Positions 8,728-16,022 of a stretch of DNA of 50,207 nucleotides are shown in pieces. Where the stretch lies: positions 1 through 50,207 of the forward strand of contig JALOAS010000014.1 in assembly GCA_023228705.1 (NCBI GenBank), written 5' to 3'. The position numbers and the translations under genes are program-made. The stretch comes from Ottowia sp. GTDB lineage: Bacteria; Pseudomonadota; Gammaproteobacteria; Burkholderiales; Burkholderiaceae_C. Below the pieces are notes generated by a model that saw nothing but the letters and a program-made list of their open reading frames with translations, did no database searches and had not been told where the DNA came from. Position 1 is the stretch's first letter, and each line of letters opens with the position of its first letter.

Positions 8728-10161
8728 ATGACGCAAACCGCAAAGAAATATCGCACCGAACACGACCTGGTGGGCGACCGCGAGCTGCCCGACGCCGCGT
8801 ATTACGGCGTGCATACGCTGCGCGCCGCCGAGAATTTCCCCATCACCGGGACGCCGATTTCACTGTACCCGGACTTCATCCGCGCGCTGGCAGCGGTCAA
8901 GAAGGCTGCGGCGCAAGCCAACCATGAGCTGGGCGTGCTGAACCAGGCGCGCAGCCAGGCCATCGTCGCCGCCTGTGACGAGATCCTGGACGGCAAGCTG
9001 CACGATGCGTTCATCGTCGACGTGATCCAGGGCGGTGCCGGAACATCGACCAACATGAACGCCAACGAGGTCGTCGCCAACCGGGCGCTGGAGCTCATGG
9101 GGCACGCCAAGGGCGAGTTTCAATACCTGCACCCCATCCAGCACGTCAATTTTGGCCAGAGTACGAACGACGTCTACCCCACCGCCATCAAGATTGCCAT
9201 CTGGCACGGCCTGACGCGCCTGGTGGGCGAGCTGGCGTACCTGCGATCCGCGTTTGCAGCCAAGGCCGAGGAGTTCAAGAACGTGCTCAAAATGGGGCGT
9301 ACCCAGTTGCAGGACGCGGTGCCCATGACGCTGGGGCAGGAGTTCCAGACCTGCGTCAGCATGCTCAAGAGCGACGAGCGCATGCTGCGCGAGGCACAGG
9401 ACCACATTTGCGAGATCAACCTGGGCGGCACCGCCATAGGCACCGGGATCACCACGCACCCCGACTACGTGCACCGGGTCGTGGCGTACCTGCGCGAGAT
9501 CACGCAGATCCCGCTGGTCACCGCGCCCGACCTCATCTGTTCCACGCAGGATTGCGGCGGCTTCGTGCTGGTTTCCGGCGCGCTCAAGCGCACCGCGACC
9601 AAGCTGTCCAAGATATGCAACGACCTGCGGCTGCTCTCCAGCGGGCCGCGCGCCGGGTTCAACGAAATCAACCTGCCCGTGGTGCAGGCGGGCTCGAGCA
9701 TCATGCCCGGCAAGGTCAACCCGGTGATCCCGGAAGTGGTCAACCAGATCGCGTTCGAAGTCATCGGCAACGACGTGACGGTGACGCTGGCCGCCGAGGG
9801 CGGGCAGCTGCAGCTCAACGCGTTTGAGCCCATCATCGGGTACAGCCTGTTCAAGAGCATCAACCACCTGGGCGCGGGCTGCCGCACGCTGGCCGACCAT
9901 TGTGTCCGGGGAATCACCGCCAACGCGGAGCAGTTGCACGCGACGGTCACGCAGTCCATAGGCATCGTGACTGCGCTCAACCCGTACATCGGCTACGCCA
10001 ACGCCACCAAGGTGGCGCAGGAGGCGCACCGCAGCGGCGGCAGCGTGTACGATATCGTCCTCAAGCGCAAGCTGATGACGCGCGAGCAGCTCGAGTCGGT
10101 CCTGCGGCCGGAAGCGCTCACCGCCCCAGCGCCGCTGGACCTGGCGCCGCGGCGGGAATAG
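8728..10161 (+). CDS. aspA: Aspartate ammonia-lyase
   Basis: AspA converts L-aspartate to fumarate and ammonia. It belongs to the fumarase/aspartase superfamily. The signature loop GSSIMPGKVNP is near residue 322, preceded by GGAGTSTNMNANEV and QSTNDVYPTA. The KVNPVIPEVVNQIAFEVIGN stretch and the N-terminus RTEHDLVGDRELPDAAYYG favour aspartase over class II fumarase. The length of 477 aa is normal. An SD-like AAGAG sits upstream of the ATG. It lies between parA (226 bp) and parB (18 bp), so parB is probably co-transcribed with it. The placement is atypical for both the par locus and aspA. Confidence 0.92.
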   Translation: MTQTAKKYRTEHDLVGDRELPDAAYYGVHTLRAAENFPITGTPISLYPDFIRALAAVKKAAAQANHELGVLNQARSQAIVAACDEILDGKLHDAFIVDVIQGGAGTSTNMNANEVVANRALELMGHAKGEFQYLHPIQHVNFGQSTNDVYPTAIKIAIWHGLTRLVGELAYLRSAFAAKAEEFKNVLKMGRTQLQDAVPMTLGQEFQTCVSMLKSDERMLREAQDHICEINLGGTAIGTGITTHPDYVHRVVAYLREITQIPLVTAPDLICSTQDCGGFVLVSGALKRTATKLSKICNDLRLLSSGPRAGFNEINLPVVQAGSSIMPGKVNPVIPEVVNQIAFEVIGNDVTVTLAAEGGQLQLNAFEPIIGYSLFKSINHLGAGCRTLADHCVRGITANAEQLHATVTQSIGIVTALNPYIGYANATKVAQEAHRSGGSVYDIVLKRKLMTREQLESVLRPEALTAPAPLDLAPRRE

Positions 10162-10179
10162 GAGGCAGGCAGGCAGATC

Positions 10180-11082
10180 ATGGCAGCACGGAAGAAACTC
10201 AGGGGCCTGGGGCGCGGGCTGGACGCGCTGCTGAGCCCCACGCTGGGGCAGGACGACGACGCGGCGGCGATTCCACTGCGCGTGCCGCTGGACGAGCTGG
10301 CACCCGGCCCATGGCAGCCGCGCATGCACATGGACGAGGGTGCGTTGTACGAGCTGGCCGAGAGCATCAAGACGCAGGGCATCATGCAGCCCATCCTGGT
10401 GCGGCTGGCCGGCGACGCGGCGGCCGAGGCGCGCTACGAGATCATCGCCGGCGAGCGGCGCTGCCGCGCAGCGCGACTGGCCGGACTGGACGAAGTGCCC
10501 GTGCTGCTGCGCGACGTGCCGGACAAGACCGCTGCCGCGATGGCGCTGATCGAGAACATCCAGCGTGAAAACCTCAATCCGCTGGAGGAGGCGCGTGGCA
10601 TCCAGCGCCTGGTGGATGAGTTCGAGCTGACGCACGACGCGGCGGCGCAGGCAGTGGGCCGCAGCCGCTCGGCCGCGACCAACCTGCTGCGCCTGCTGCA
10701 GCTGACCGATCCGGTGCAGACCATGCTCATGGCCGGTGACATAGACATGGGGCACGCGCGCGCGCTGCTGGCGCTGGCCGGCGGCGCGCAGATCAACGCG
10801 GCCAACCAGGTGGCCTCGCGCCGGCTGTCGGTGCGCCAGACGGAGACCTTGGTCCGCAAGCTCCTCGCGCCACCCAGGGACGACGCCGGGACGAAACCGC
10901 AGAAATCAGGCGACGTGCTGCGCGTGGAGGACGAGCTGTCGGACCACTTCAGCGCCGAGGTGGAACTGCGCATCAAGCCCGTCGGGCGCGGCCGCAAGCG
11001 GCGCGAGGCCGGCGAGCTGGCCATACACTTTGCCTCGCTGGACGAGCTCAACGGGCTCATCGACCGCCTGCGCAAGGCCTGA
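10180..11082 (+). CDS. parB: Chromosome-partitioning protein ParB
   Basis: ParB is a CTP-dependent DNA clamp that loads at parS. It starts with the typical LRGLGRGLDALL motif. The N-terminal CTP-binding domain shows GERRCRAARLAGL and ENIQRENLNPLEEARG. A central HTH region (LTHDAAAQAVGRSRSAATNLLRL) and a C-terminal dimerisation domain follow. The length of 300 aa is usual. An SD (GGAGG at 10161-10165) precedes the ATG by about 15 nt, which is rather far. The gene is 18 bp downstream of aspA, so transcription is probably shared. The predicted targets are the palindromes in mnmG and rsmG. Confidence 0.96.
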   Translation: MAARKKLRGLGRGLDALLSPTLGQDDDAAAIPLRVPLDELAPGPWQPRMHMDEGALYELAESIKTQGIMQPILVRLAGDAAAEARYEIIAGERRCRAARLAGLDEVPVLLRDVPDKTAAAMALIENIQRENLNPLEEARGIQRLVDEFELTHDAAAQAVGRSRSAATNLLRLLQLTDPVQTMLMAGDIDMGHARALLALAGGAQINAANQVASRRLSVRQTETLVRKLLAPPRDDAGTKPQKSGDVLRVEDELSDHFSAEVELRIKPVGRGRKRREAGELAIHFASLDELNGLIDRLRKA

Positions 11083-11402
11083 CCGGACACCCATCCCAGC
11101 GCAGCTAGCTCCTGATTGGAAACCATGCCCAGCAACACCACGCGCATGACGGATGACCTGGCTGGCGCCTTGATGAGGTTGAGCGAATTCGTCCAGCGTT
11201 CGGCGTATGCTCACCGCGCTCAACGCCTGACGCCAGCCCTTCCTGGGCCGAGGTTTTCCGTTGAACTGACGATGCGTGCCAATCAGATGCCAGCTTGCCG
11301 GGGACTCATGAGACGCTGCCGCCTCGCACCGTGCGGGTGCGGTGCCGATGGATCGGCCGCGGGCTTCGGACGGATTCTGCAGCAGCTGCCGGAGGGCGCA
11401 CC
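11083..11402. other. parB-purF intergenic region with repeat copy R2
   Basis: This 320-bp gap is not coding by my reading. It contains repeat copy R2 (11146-11228). The last 25 bp carry the purF ribosome binding site GGAGGG. I found no riboswitch-like or PurR-box-like structure. Confidence 0.5.
11146..11228. repeat. Intergenic mosaic repeat, copy R2
   Basis: It begins ATGACGGATGACC and continues to TTGATGAGGTTGAGCG, followed by CGTCCAGCGTTCGGCGT and CGCTCAACGCC. The GGTTGAGCG and CGCTCAAC ends are complementary and could pair. The same modules are found in the 28.1-28.7 kb array. This copy lacks the GGCCC hairpin and the GCCGCC hairpin. Confidence 0.75.
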
Positions 11403-12914
11403 GTGAGCGGCATCATCGGCCTCATCGGCGAGCGCAATGCCGGCCAGAAGCTGTATGCGGCGCTGTACGCGCTGCAGCATCGGGGCCAGGACGCGGCCGG
11501 CATTCTCAGCTACAACTTCTCGCGCGCGCAGTTCCACCTGGAAAAGGACTATGGCCTGGTCGGCGATGTGTTCAAGCCGCACCGCCTGGCACGCCTCAAG
11601 GGCAGCATGGCGCTGGGACACACGCGCTATTCGCTCAGCGACGGCACCGACCAGGGTGAGTTGCAGCCGCTGGTGCTCAGCTATCCGTACGGCATCGGCA
11701 TGGTGCACGACGGCAACGTGACCAACTACGACGAGATCGTCGACTTCCTCACGCACAGCAAGCATCGCCGTCCTTTTGGCTTCAACGACCTGGAGCTGCT
11801 GCTGCACCTGACCGCGGACGGACTGGCGGCCGGCAACCCGGCCGGCGACCTCGTGCACAACCTGGCCGTTGCCGTGCGCCAGGTCCAGCGCCGCGCCCGG
11901 GGCGCGTACAGCGTGGTGGCCATGCTGGCCGACCGCGGGCTCTTTGCCTTCTGCGACCCGCATGGCATCCGCCCGCTGCTCATAGGCCGCAAGCGCCGTG
12001 AAAACGGTCAGACCAGCTATTGCTTTGCGTCGGAGGAGCAGGCGTTCTTCGGCCTGGGCTTTGAATACTGGCGCGACATGGCGCCCGGCGAGTTTGCCTT
12101 TGTCGACCGCGAGCTGCATTTCCATGCCTCGGTCCTGGAGCAGACCGCGTCGCATCCATGCATGTTCGAGTGGATCTACCTGGCCGGTCCGGAGACGCAG
12201 TGGCACGGCCGCTCGGTGTACGAGGTGCGGCTGCGGCTGGGCGAGCTGCTCGGGCGGCTGTGCCAGGCCCGGGGCTTTGACGTGGATGTCGTCGCGCCCG
12301 TGCCCGACACGTCGCGGCCTGCCGCCTGCCGCCTGGCCGAGGTGCTGCAGGTGCCGTACCGCGAGGTACTGATCAAGAACCGCTACGTGCAGCGCAGCTT
12401 CATCGAGCGCCAGGCCGAGCTGCGGCGCGCCATCGTCGGGCTCAAGCTTGCGCCCGTGGTGTCGGAGATCCGCGGCCGCAGCATTTTGCTGGTCGACGAC
12501 AGCGTGGTGCGTGGCACCACCGCGAACCGCATCGTCGCGCTGCTGCGCCAGGCTGGCGCCGGCAAGATCTACTTTGCCAGCACCTCGCCGCCGGTGCGGC
12601 ACGCCTGTTTCTACGGCATAGACTTCCCGCGCGAGCAGGAGCTGCTTGGAAACGGCCGCACCGAGGCGCAGATGCAGGAGGCCCTGGGCGTTGACGGGCT
12701 GGTCTTCCTGCCGCAGGAGCAGCTGTTTGACGCGCTGGGCGTGCCCAGCCTGTGCATGGCCTGCGTGAGCGGCAATTATCCGGTGCCGGTGGACGCCGAC
12801 GACTTCCTGGGCTCGCGCCGCTTCCAGGCCGACGCCCCGGCAGCCGGCGACGACGCAGATTCCGCCGACAGCAACCCATCCCAACCACCCGCTTCCGGCG
12901 CAGACGCAGCGTGA
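11403..12914 (+). CDS. purF: PurF-like amidophosphoribosyltransferase lacking the catalytic cysteine
   Basis: PurF makes phosphoribosylamine from PRPP using ammonia released from glutamine. The C-terminal phosphoribosyltransferase domain looks intact, with the PRPP loop LLVDDSVVRGTT near residue 362 and PDTSRPAACRLAE upstream. The N-terminal Ntn-glutaminase domain is abnormal. It begins V-S-G-I-I-G, putting Ser where the processed catalytic Cys should be. GHTRYS (72-77) keeps Arg but is followed by LSDG. The oxyanion HNGN motif is HDGN (102-105). The GTG start at 11403 has a good SD (GGAGGG, 6 nt away), and no upstream MCG exists in this frame. Expected activity is ammonia-dependent or none. 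It overlaps purC by 4 bp (GTGA). Confidence 0.88.
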   Translation: MSGIIGLIGERNAGQKLYAALYALQHRGQDAAGILSYNFSRAQFHLEKDYGLVGDVFKPHRLARLKGSMALGHTRYSLSDGTDQGELQPLVLSYPYGIGMVHDGNVTNYDEIVDFLTHSKHRRPFGFNDLELLLHLTADGLAAGNPAGDLVHNLAVAVRQVQRRARGAYSVVAMLADRGLFAFCDPHGIRPLLIGRKRRENGQTSYCFASEEQAFFGLGFEYWRDMAPGEFAFVDRELHFHASVLEQTASHPCMFEWIYLAGPETQWHGRSVYEVRLRLGELLGRLCQARGFDVDVVAPVPDTSRPAACRLAEVLQVPYREVLIKNRYVQRSFIERQAELRRAIVGLKLAPVVSEIRGRSILLVDDSVVRGTTANRIVALLRQAGAGKIYFASTSPPVRHACFYGIDFPREQELLGNGRTEAQMQEALGVDGLVFLPQEQLFDALGVPSLCMACVSGNYPVPVDADDFLGSRRFQADAPAAGDDADSADSNPSQPPASGADAA

Positions 12915-13936
12915 CGCAAGAACTGATCTACCAGGGCTCGGTCAAGGACCTGTACCAGCGGGACAACGAGCTGGTCTTTGCCTATTCGGACCGCTATTCG
13001 GTGTACGACTGGGGCCCGATGCCCGACGCCATCCCGCACAAGGGCGCGGCGCTGGCCAGCCTGGCTGCCTCCTTTTTTGAATACCTGCGCGCGCAGGGCA
13101 TCGCGTCGCACTACCTGCGGCAGGCCGGCGCCAACCGCATCGTCGTGCAGCCGGTGCAGGTGCTGCGCCCCAAATGGCAGGCGGGCCGCTACGACTACTC
13201 GGCATACGCGGCCCGCCCGCGGCACACGCTGGTGCCGCTGGAAGTCATCTTCCGGCGCCGGCTTGCGCTGGGCAATTCACTGCAGCGCCGGCTGGCAGCC
13301 GACCCGGCGTACGCGCAGGAGCTCGGCCTGCCCGCGCTCCCTGCTGATGACGCGCTCTTTGACCCGCCGCTGGTCGAGTACTCGACCAAGCTCGAGCGCA
13401 GCGACCGCTACCTCGGGCGCAGCGAGCTGGCTGCGCTGGACATCCTGTCCGACGCCGAGCTCATGCGGCTGCAGCAGCAAACGCGCGAGGTTGCTGCCAG
13501 CCTGCGCCAGCTGCTCGAGCCGCTGGGCGTCGAGCTCTGGGACGGCAAGCTGGAGTATGCCTGGGGCGGCGGCAGCTGGCCCAAGCGCGAGCTGCTGCTG
13601 GTCGACAGCATCGGTCCGGACGAGCTGCGGCTGACCTACGAGGGGCTGCCGCTGTCCAAGGAGTTCCTGCGCCAGATTCATGCCGGCACCCCGTGGGCGC
13701 GTGCGATGCGCCAGGCCAGGCAGCTGGCAGCCGAGCGCCAGCTGCTCGACTGGAAGCGCATCTGCATCGACGAGCTGGGCCAGCAGCCCCAGCCGCTGTC
13801 CAGCGAGCAGCTGCAGCTGGCTTCGCTCCTCTACCAGGCGCTGGCCAACGCCGTTGCACGCGCCGTGGGCCGGCCGCTGCCGTTTGACGCGGCCATAGAC
13901 CTGCCCCTGTGGCACGCGCGGGCGCGCAAGGCATGA
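12911..13936 (+). CDS. purC: Divergent SAICAR synthetase (PurC)
   Basis: PurC joins CAIR and aspartate to make SAICAR. Family landmarks are recognisable: GSVKDLY near residue 10 (nucleotide-binding GKxKxxY region), IPHKGAALA, PLEVIFRRRLALGNSLQRR (the usual PVE..RN.AAGS), DPPLVEYSTK, DGKLEYA (usual DFKLEF) and VDSIGPDELRL (usual GDEISPDxxRLW). At 341 aa it is longer than the E. coli enzyme (237 aa). Changes at conserved places (GDE to VDS, AAGS to ALGN) make it clearly divergent from the common Burkholderiales PurC. The start is GTG overlapping the purF stop. It overlaps purD by ATGA, so F-C-D are probably translationally coupled. Confidence 0.85.
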   Translation: MTQELIYQGSVKDLYQRDNELVFAYSDRYSVYDWGPMPDAIPHKGAALASLAASFFEYLRAQGIASHYLRQAGANRIVVQPVQVLRPKWQAGRYDYSAYAARPRHTLVPLEVIFRRRLALGNSLQRRLAADPAYAQELGLPALPADDALFDPPLVEYSTKLERSDRYLGRSELAALDILSDAELMRLQQQTREVAASLRQLLEPLGVELWDGKLEYAWGGGSWPKRELLLVDSIGPDELRLTYEGLPLSKEFLRQIHAGTPWARAMRQARQLAAERQLLDWKRICIDELGQQPQPLSSEQLQLASLLYQALANAVARAVGRPLPFDAAIDLPLWHARARKA

Positions 13937-15171
13937 AATACAGGGTGCTCATCCTCGGCCAGGGCGGCCGCGAGCATGCACTGGCCGAGCACCTTGCCGC
14001 CTCGCCGCTGCTCGACAGTCTCTGGGTCTGCCCCGGCAACGCGGGCATGTCCCTGCGCGGCCTGTCCTGCGTGGCAGACGACGGCGCGGATGCGGTGGTT
14101 GCGTTCTGCCAGCAGAATCGGGTCCATATCGTCGTGCCCGGCCCCGAGGCGTACATGGTCACCGACCTCAAGGCCAGGCTGCACGCCGCGGGCGTCTACT
14201 GCTTTGCACCCACGCCGCATTTGGCGCAGCTGGAATCGTCCAAGCGCTTTGCCAAGGGCATCCTGCGCGAGGCCGGGCTGCCCACGGCGCGCGCAGAGCA
14301 GATCGATGACCTGGCCACGGGCCGGCGCGCGCTGGCCGCGCATGACTTTGCCCGGGGCGGGATCGTGCTCAAGGCCGACGGGCTCGCGGCTGGCAAGGGC
14401 GTCGTCGTCTGTCCGGACCGCGGCCGCGCCGAACAGGCGCTGCACGCGCTGGCCGCTGCGCACGGCTTCCCCATGCTGCTGGAGGAAGAGCTGGCAGGGC
14501 CCGAGCTCTCGGCCTTTGCGCTGTGCGCCGGCGACGCGTTCTGCCTGCTGGGCACCGCCTGCGACTACAAGCGCATCAGCCCGGACCCGTACAGCGCCAA
14601 CACCGGCGGCATGGGCGCGTACAGTCCCTGTGACTTCATCGACGACGCAGACTGGCGCGCCATCAACCGGATCTTTGCCCGCACGCTGCAGGTGCTGGGC
14701 GCACAGGGCCAGCGCTACGAGGGCTTTCTCTTTGCCGGCCTCATGAAAACCGCCACCGGAATCCAGGTGCTCGAGTTCAACGTGCGCCTGGGCGACCCGG
14801 AAGCGCAGGCGCTGCTGCCGCGCCTGGGCTGCGACCTGCTCGCGCTCATCGTGCAGGCGCGGGACGGTCAGTTGCAAACGGCTGCCCCAGCGGAGCGCGC
14901 CGAATGCGCGGTGCACGTGGTTGCGGCCAGCCAGGGCTATCCTCAGGCCGACATGCTGCTGGGACAGGCCATCACACTGCCGCCGGACCTGACCGGGATC
15001 ACCTTTGCCGGCGTCTCGTCGCGGCAGGGGCAGCTGGTCAACAGCGGGGGGCGCGTGCTGGGCGCAGCCGCGCTGGCGCCCAGCCGCGCGCGCGCGCGCG
15101 CGCGGGCTTACGAGCGGCTGGGTGCCATCACGTTCAACGGCATGTACTGCCGGCCCGACATAGGACAATAG
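13933..15171 (+). CDS. purD: Phosphoribosylamine-glycine ligase PurD (GARS)
   Basis: PurD is an ATP-grasp enzyme that makes GAR from phosphoribosylamine and glycine. The N-terminal GQGGREHALA (usually GSGGREHAL) is at residues 8-17. LESSKRFAK, GIVLKADGLAAGKGVVV, NTGGMGAYSP and EFNVRLGDPEAQ are the ATP-grasp signatures. The length of 412 aa is normal. Its ATG overlaps the purC stop by 4 bp, which fixes the start and implies coupling. A run of ten CG dinucleotides (15085-15104) codes for Arg-Ala repeats near the C-terminus. purN follows after 98 bp. Confidence 0.94.
   Translation: MKYRVLILGQGGREHALAEHLAASPLLDSLWVCPGNAGMSLRGLSCVADDGADAVVAFCQQNRVHIVVPGPEAYMVTDLKARLHAAGVYCFAPTPHLAQLESSKRFAKGILREAGLPTARAEQIDDLATGRRALAAHDFARGGIVLKADGLAAGKGVVVCPDRGRAEQALHALAAAHGFPMLLEEELAGPELSAFALCAGDAFCLLGTACDYKRISPDPYSANTGGMGAYSPCDFIDDADWRAINRIFARTLQVLGAQGQRYEGFLFAGLMKTATGIQVLEFNVRLGDPEAQALLPRLGCDLLALIVQARDGQLQTAAPAERAECAVHVVAASQGYPQADMLLGQAITLPPDLTGITFAGVSSRQGQLVNSGGRVLGAAALAPSRARARARAYERLGAITFNGMYCRPDIGQ
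15085..15104. repeat. (CG)10 dinucleotide tract in purD
   Basis: Twenty bases of uninterrupted alternating CG lie in the coding sequence of purD and translate as an Arg-Ala run. Alternating CG is prone to slippage and Z-DNA formation. The reading frame is intact here. Confidence 0.9.
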
Positions 15172-15269
15172 TTGGAAGAACGCAAGAAGCAGGCGCGGGG
15201 CGCTGCAGGACTGGCGTTGCGCACCCGTTTGAGGCCAGCGCAGGAAGATTTGCAGACCATTCACAAGCC

Positions 15270-15887
15270 ATGACCCCGGCCATCCGCATCGCCGTCTTTG
15301 CCTCCGGTGCCGGCAGCAACGCGCTGGCGCTGCTGCAGGCCGGGCGCGAGCTGGCACCGGCCGTTGCGTTGCCGCTGCTCATCTGCGACCAGCCCACAGC
15401 GCCGGTGCTGGGGAAACTGGAAGGTTTTGCCGTCGAATCCGCGCTGATCGTGCGTGATATTGACAAGAAGACGCATGAAGCCAACATATTGGAGAAATTG
15501 CAAGAGGCGCGGATAGACTGGATCTTCCTGGCCGGGTACATGCGCCTGCTCTCGCCCGCGTTCGTGCAGCAGTGGCAGCGCTGGCACGGCGGTGCGCAGC
15601 AGATCGTCAACATCCACCCGTCGCTGTTGCCCGCGTATCCCGGGCTGGACGCGGTGCAGCGCGCCGTTGACGCGGGCGAGACGCACATAGGCGTCACGCT
15701 GCACCACGTGGACCAGGGCATGGACACCGGCGCCATCATTGCGCAGCAGGCCCTGCCGCGCCATCCGGGCGAGACCATGCACGCGCTGATGCAGCGCGTG
15801 CATGCGCTGGAACACCAGTTGTACACACGCTTCCTGCGCGACGTGGCGGCGGGTCGCGTGCCCACCCGGAGGCTGCGCATCGCATGA
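15270..15887 (+). CDS. purN: Phosphoribosylglycinamide formyltransferase PurN
   Basis: PurN transfers a formyl group from 10-formyltetrahydrofolate to GAR. The N-terminal ASGAGSNALALL (family SGxGSNxxAL) is at residues 10-21. The catalytic Asn-His stretch NIHPSLLPAYPG is near 114, and the catalytic Asp stands in HHVDQGMDTGAI near 146. The length of 205 aa is typical. The ATG at 15270 aligns the Rossmann start with homologues; there is no strong SD. It lies 98 bp after purD and 135 bp before purL on the same strand. Confidence 0.93.
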   Translation: MTPAIRIAVFASGAGSNALALLQAGRELAPAVALPLLICDQPTAPVLGKLEGFAVESALIVRDIDKKTHEANILEKLQEARIDWIFLAGYMRLLSPAFVQQWQRWHGGAQQIVNIHPSLLPAYPGLDAVQRAVDAGETHIGVTLHHVDQGMDTGAIIAQQALPRHPGETMHALMQRVHALEHQLYTRFLRDVAAGRVPTRRLRIA

Positions 15888-16022
15888 GCGCATCGCCCCG
15901 GTCCGGGAGGAAAATCGGCACCTGTGCCGCGGCTGGGCGCAAAATGGCTGCGCGCCCATGGCCACCCCCGCGCGTCACCATGGATCGTGTCCCGACCCCT
16001 TGCCGTTCAAGGAGAATGCCCG

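Noticed and set aside
8728..10161. Class II fumarase instead of aspartase
   Set aside because: The N-terminus and the region around the signature loop match aspartate ammonia-lyase better.
8860..10755. 631-aa antisense frame over aspA and parB
   Set aside because: It covers two well-supported genes and has no motif or SD of its own.
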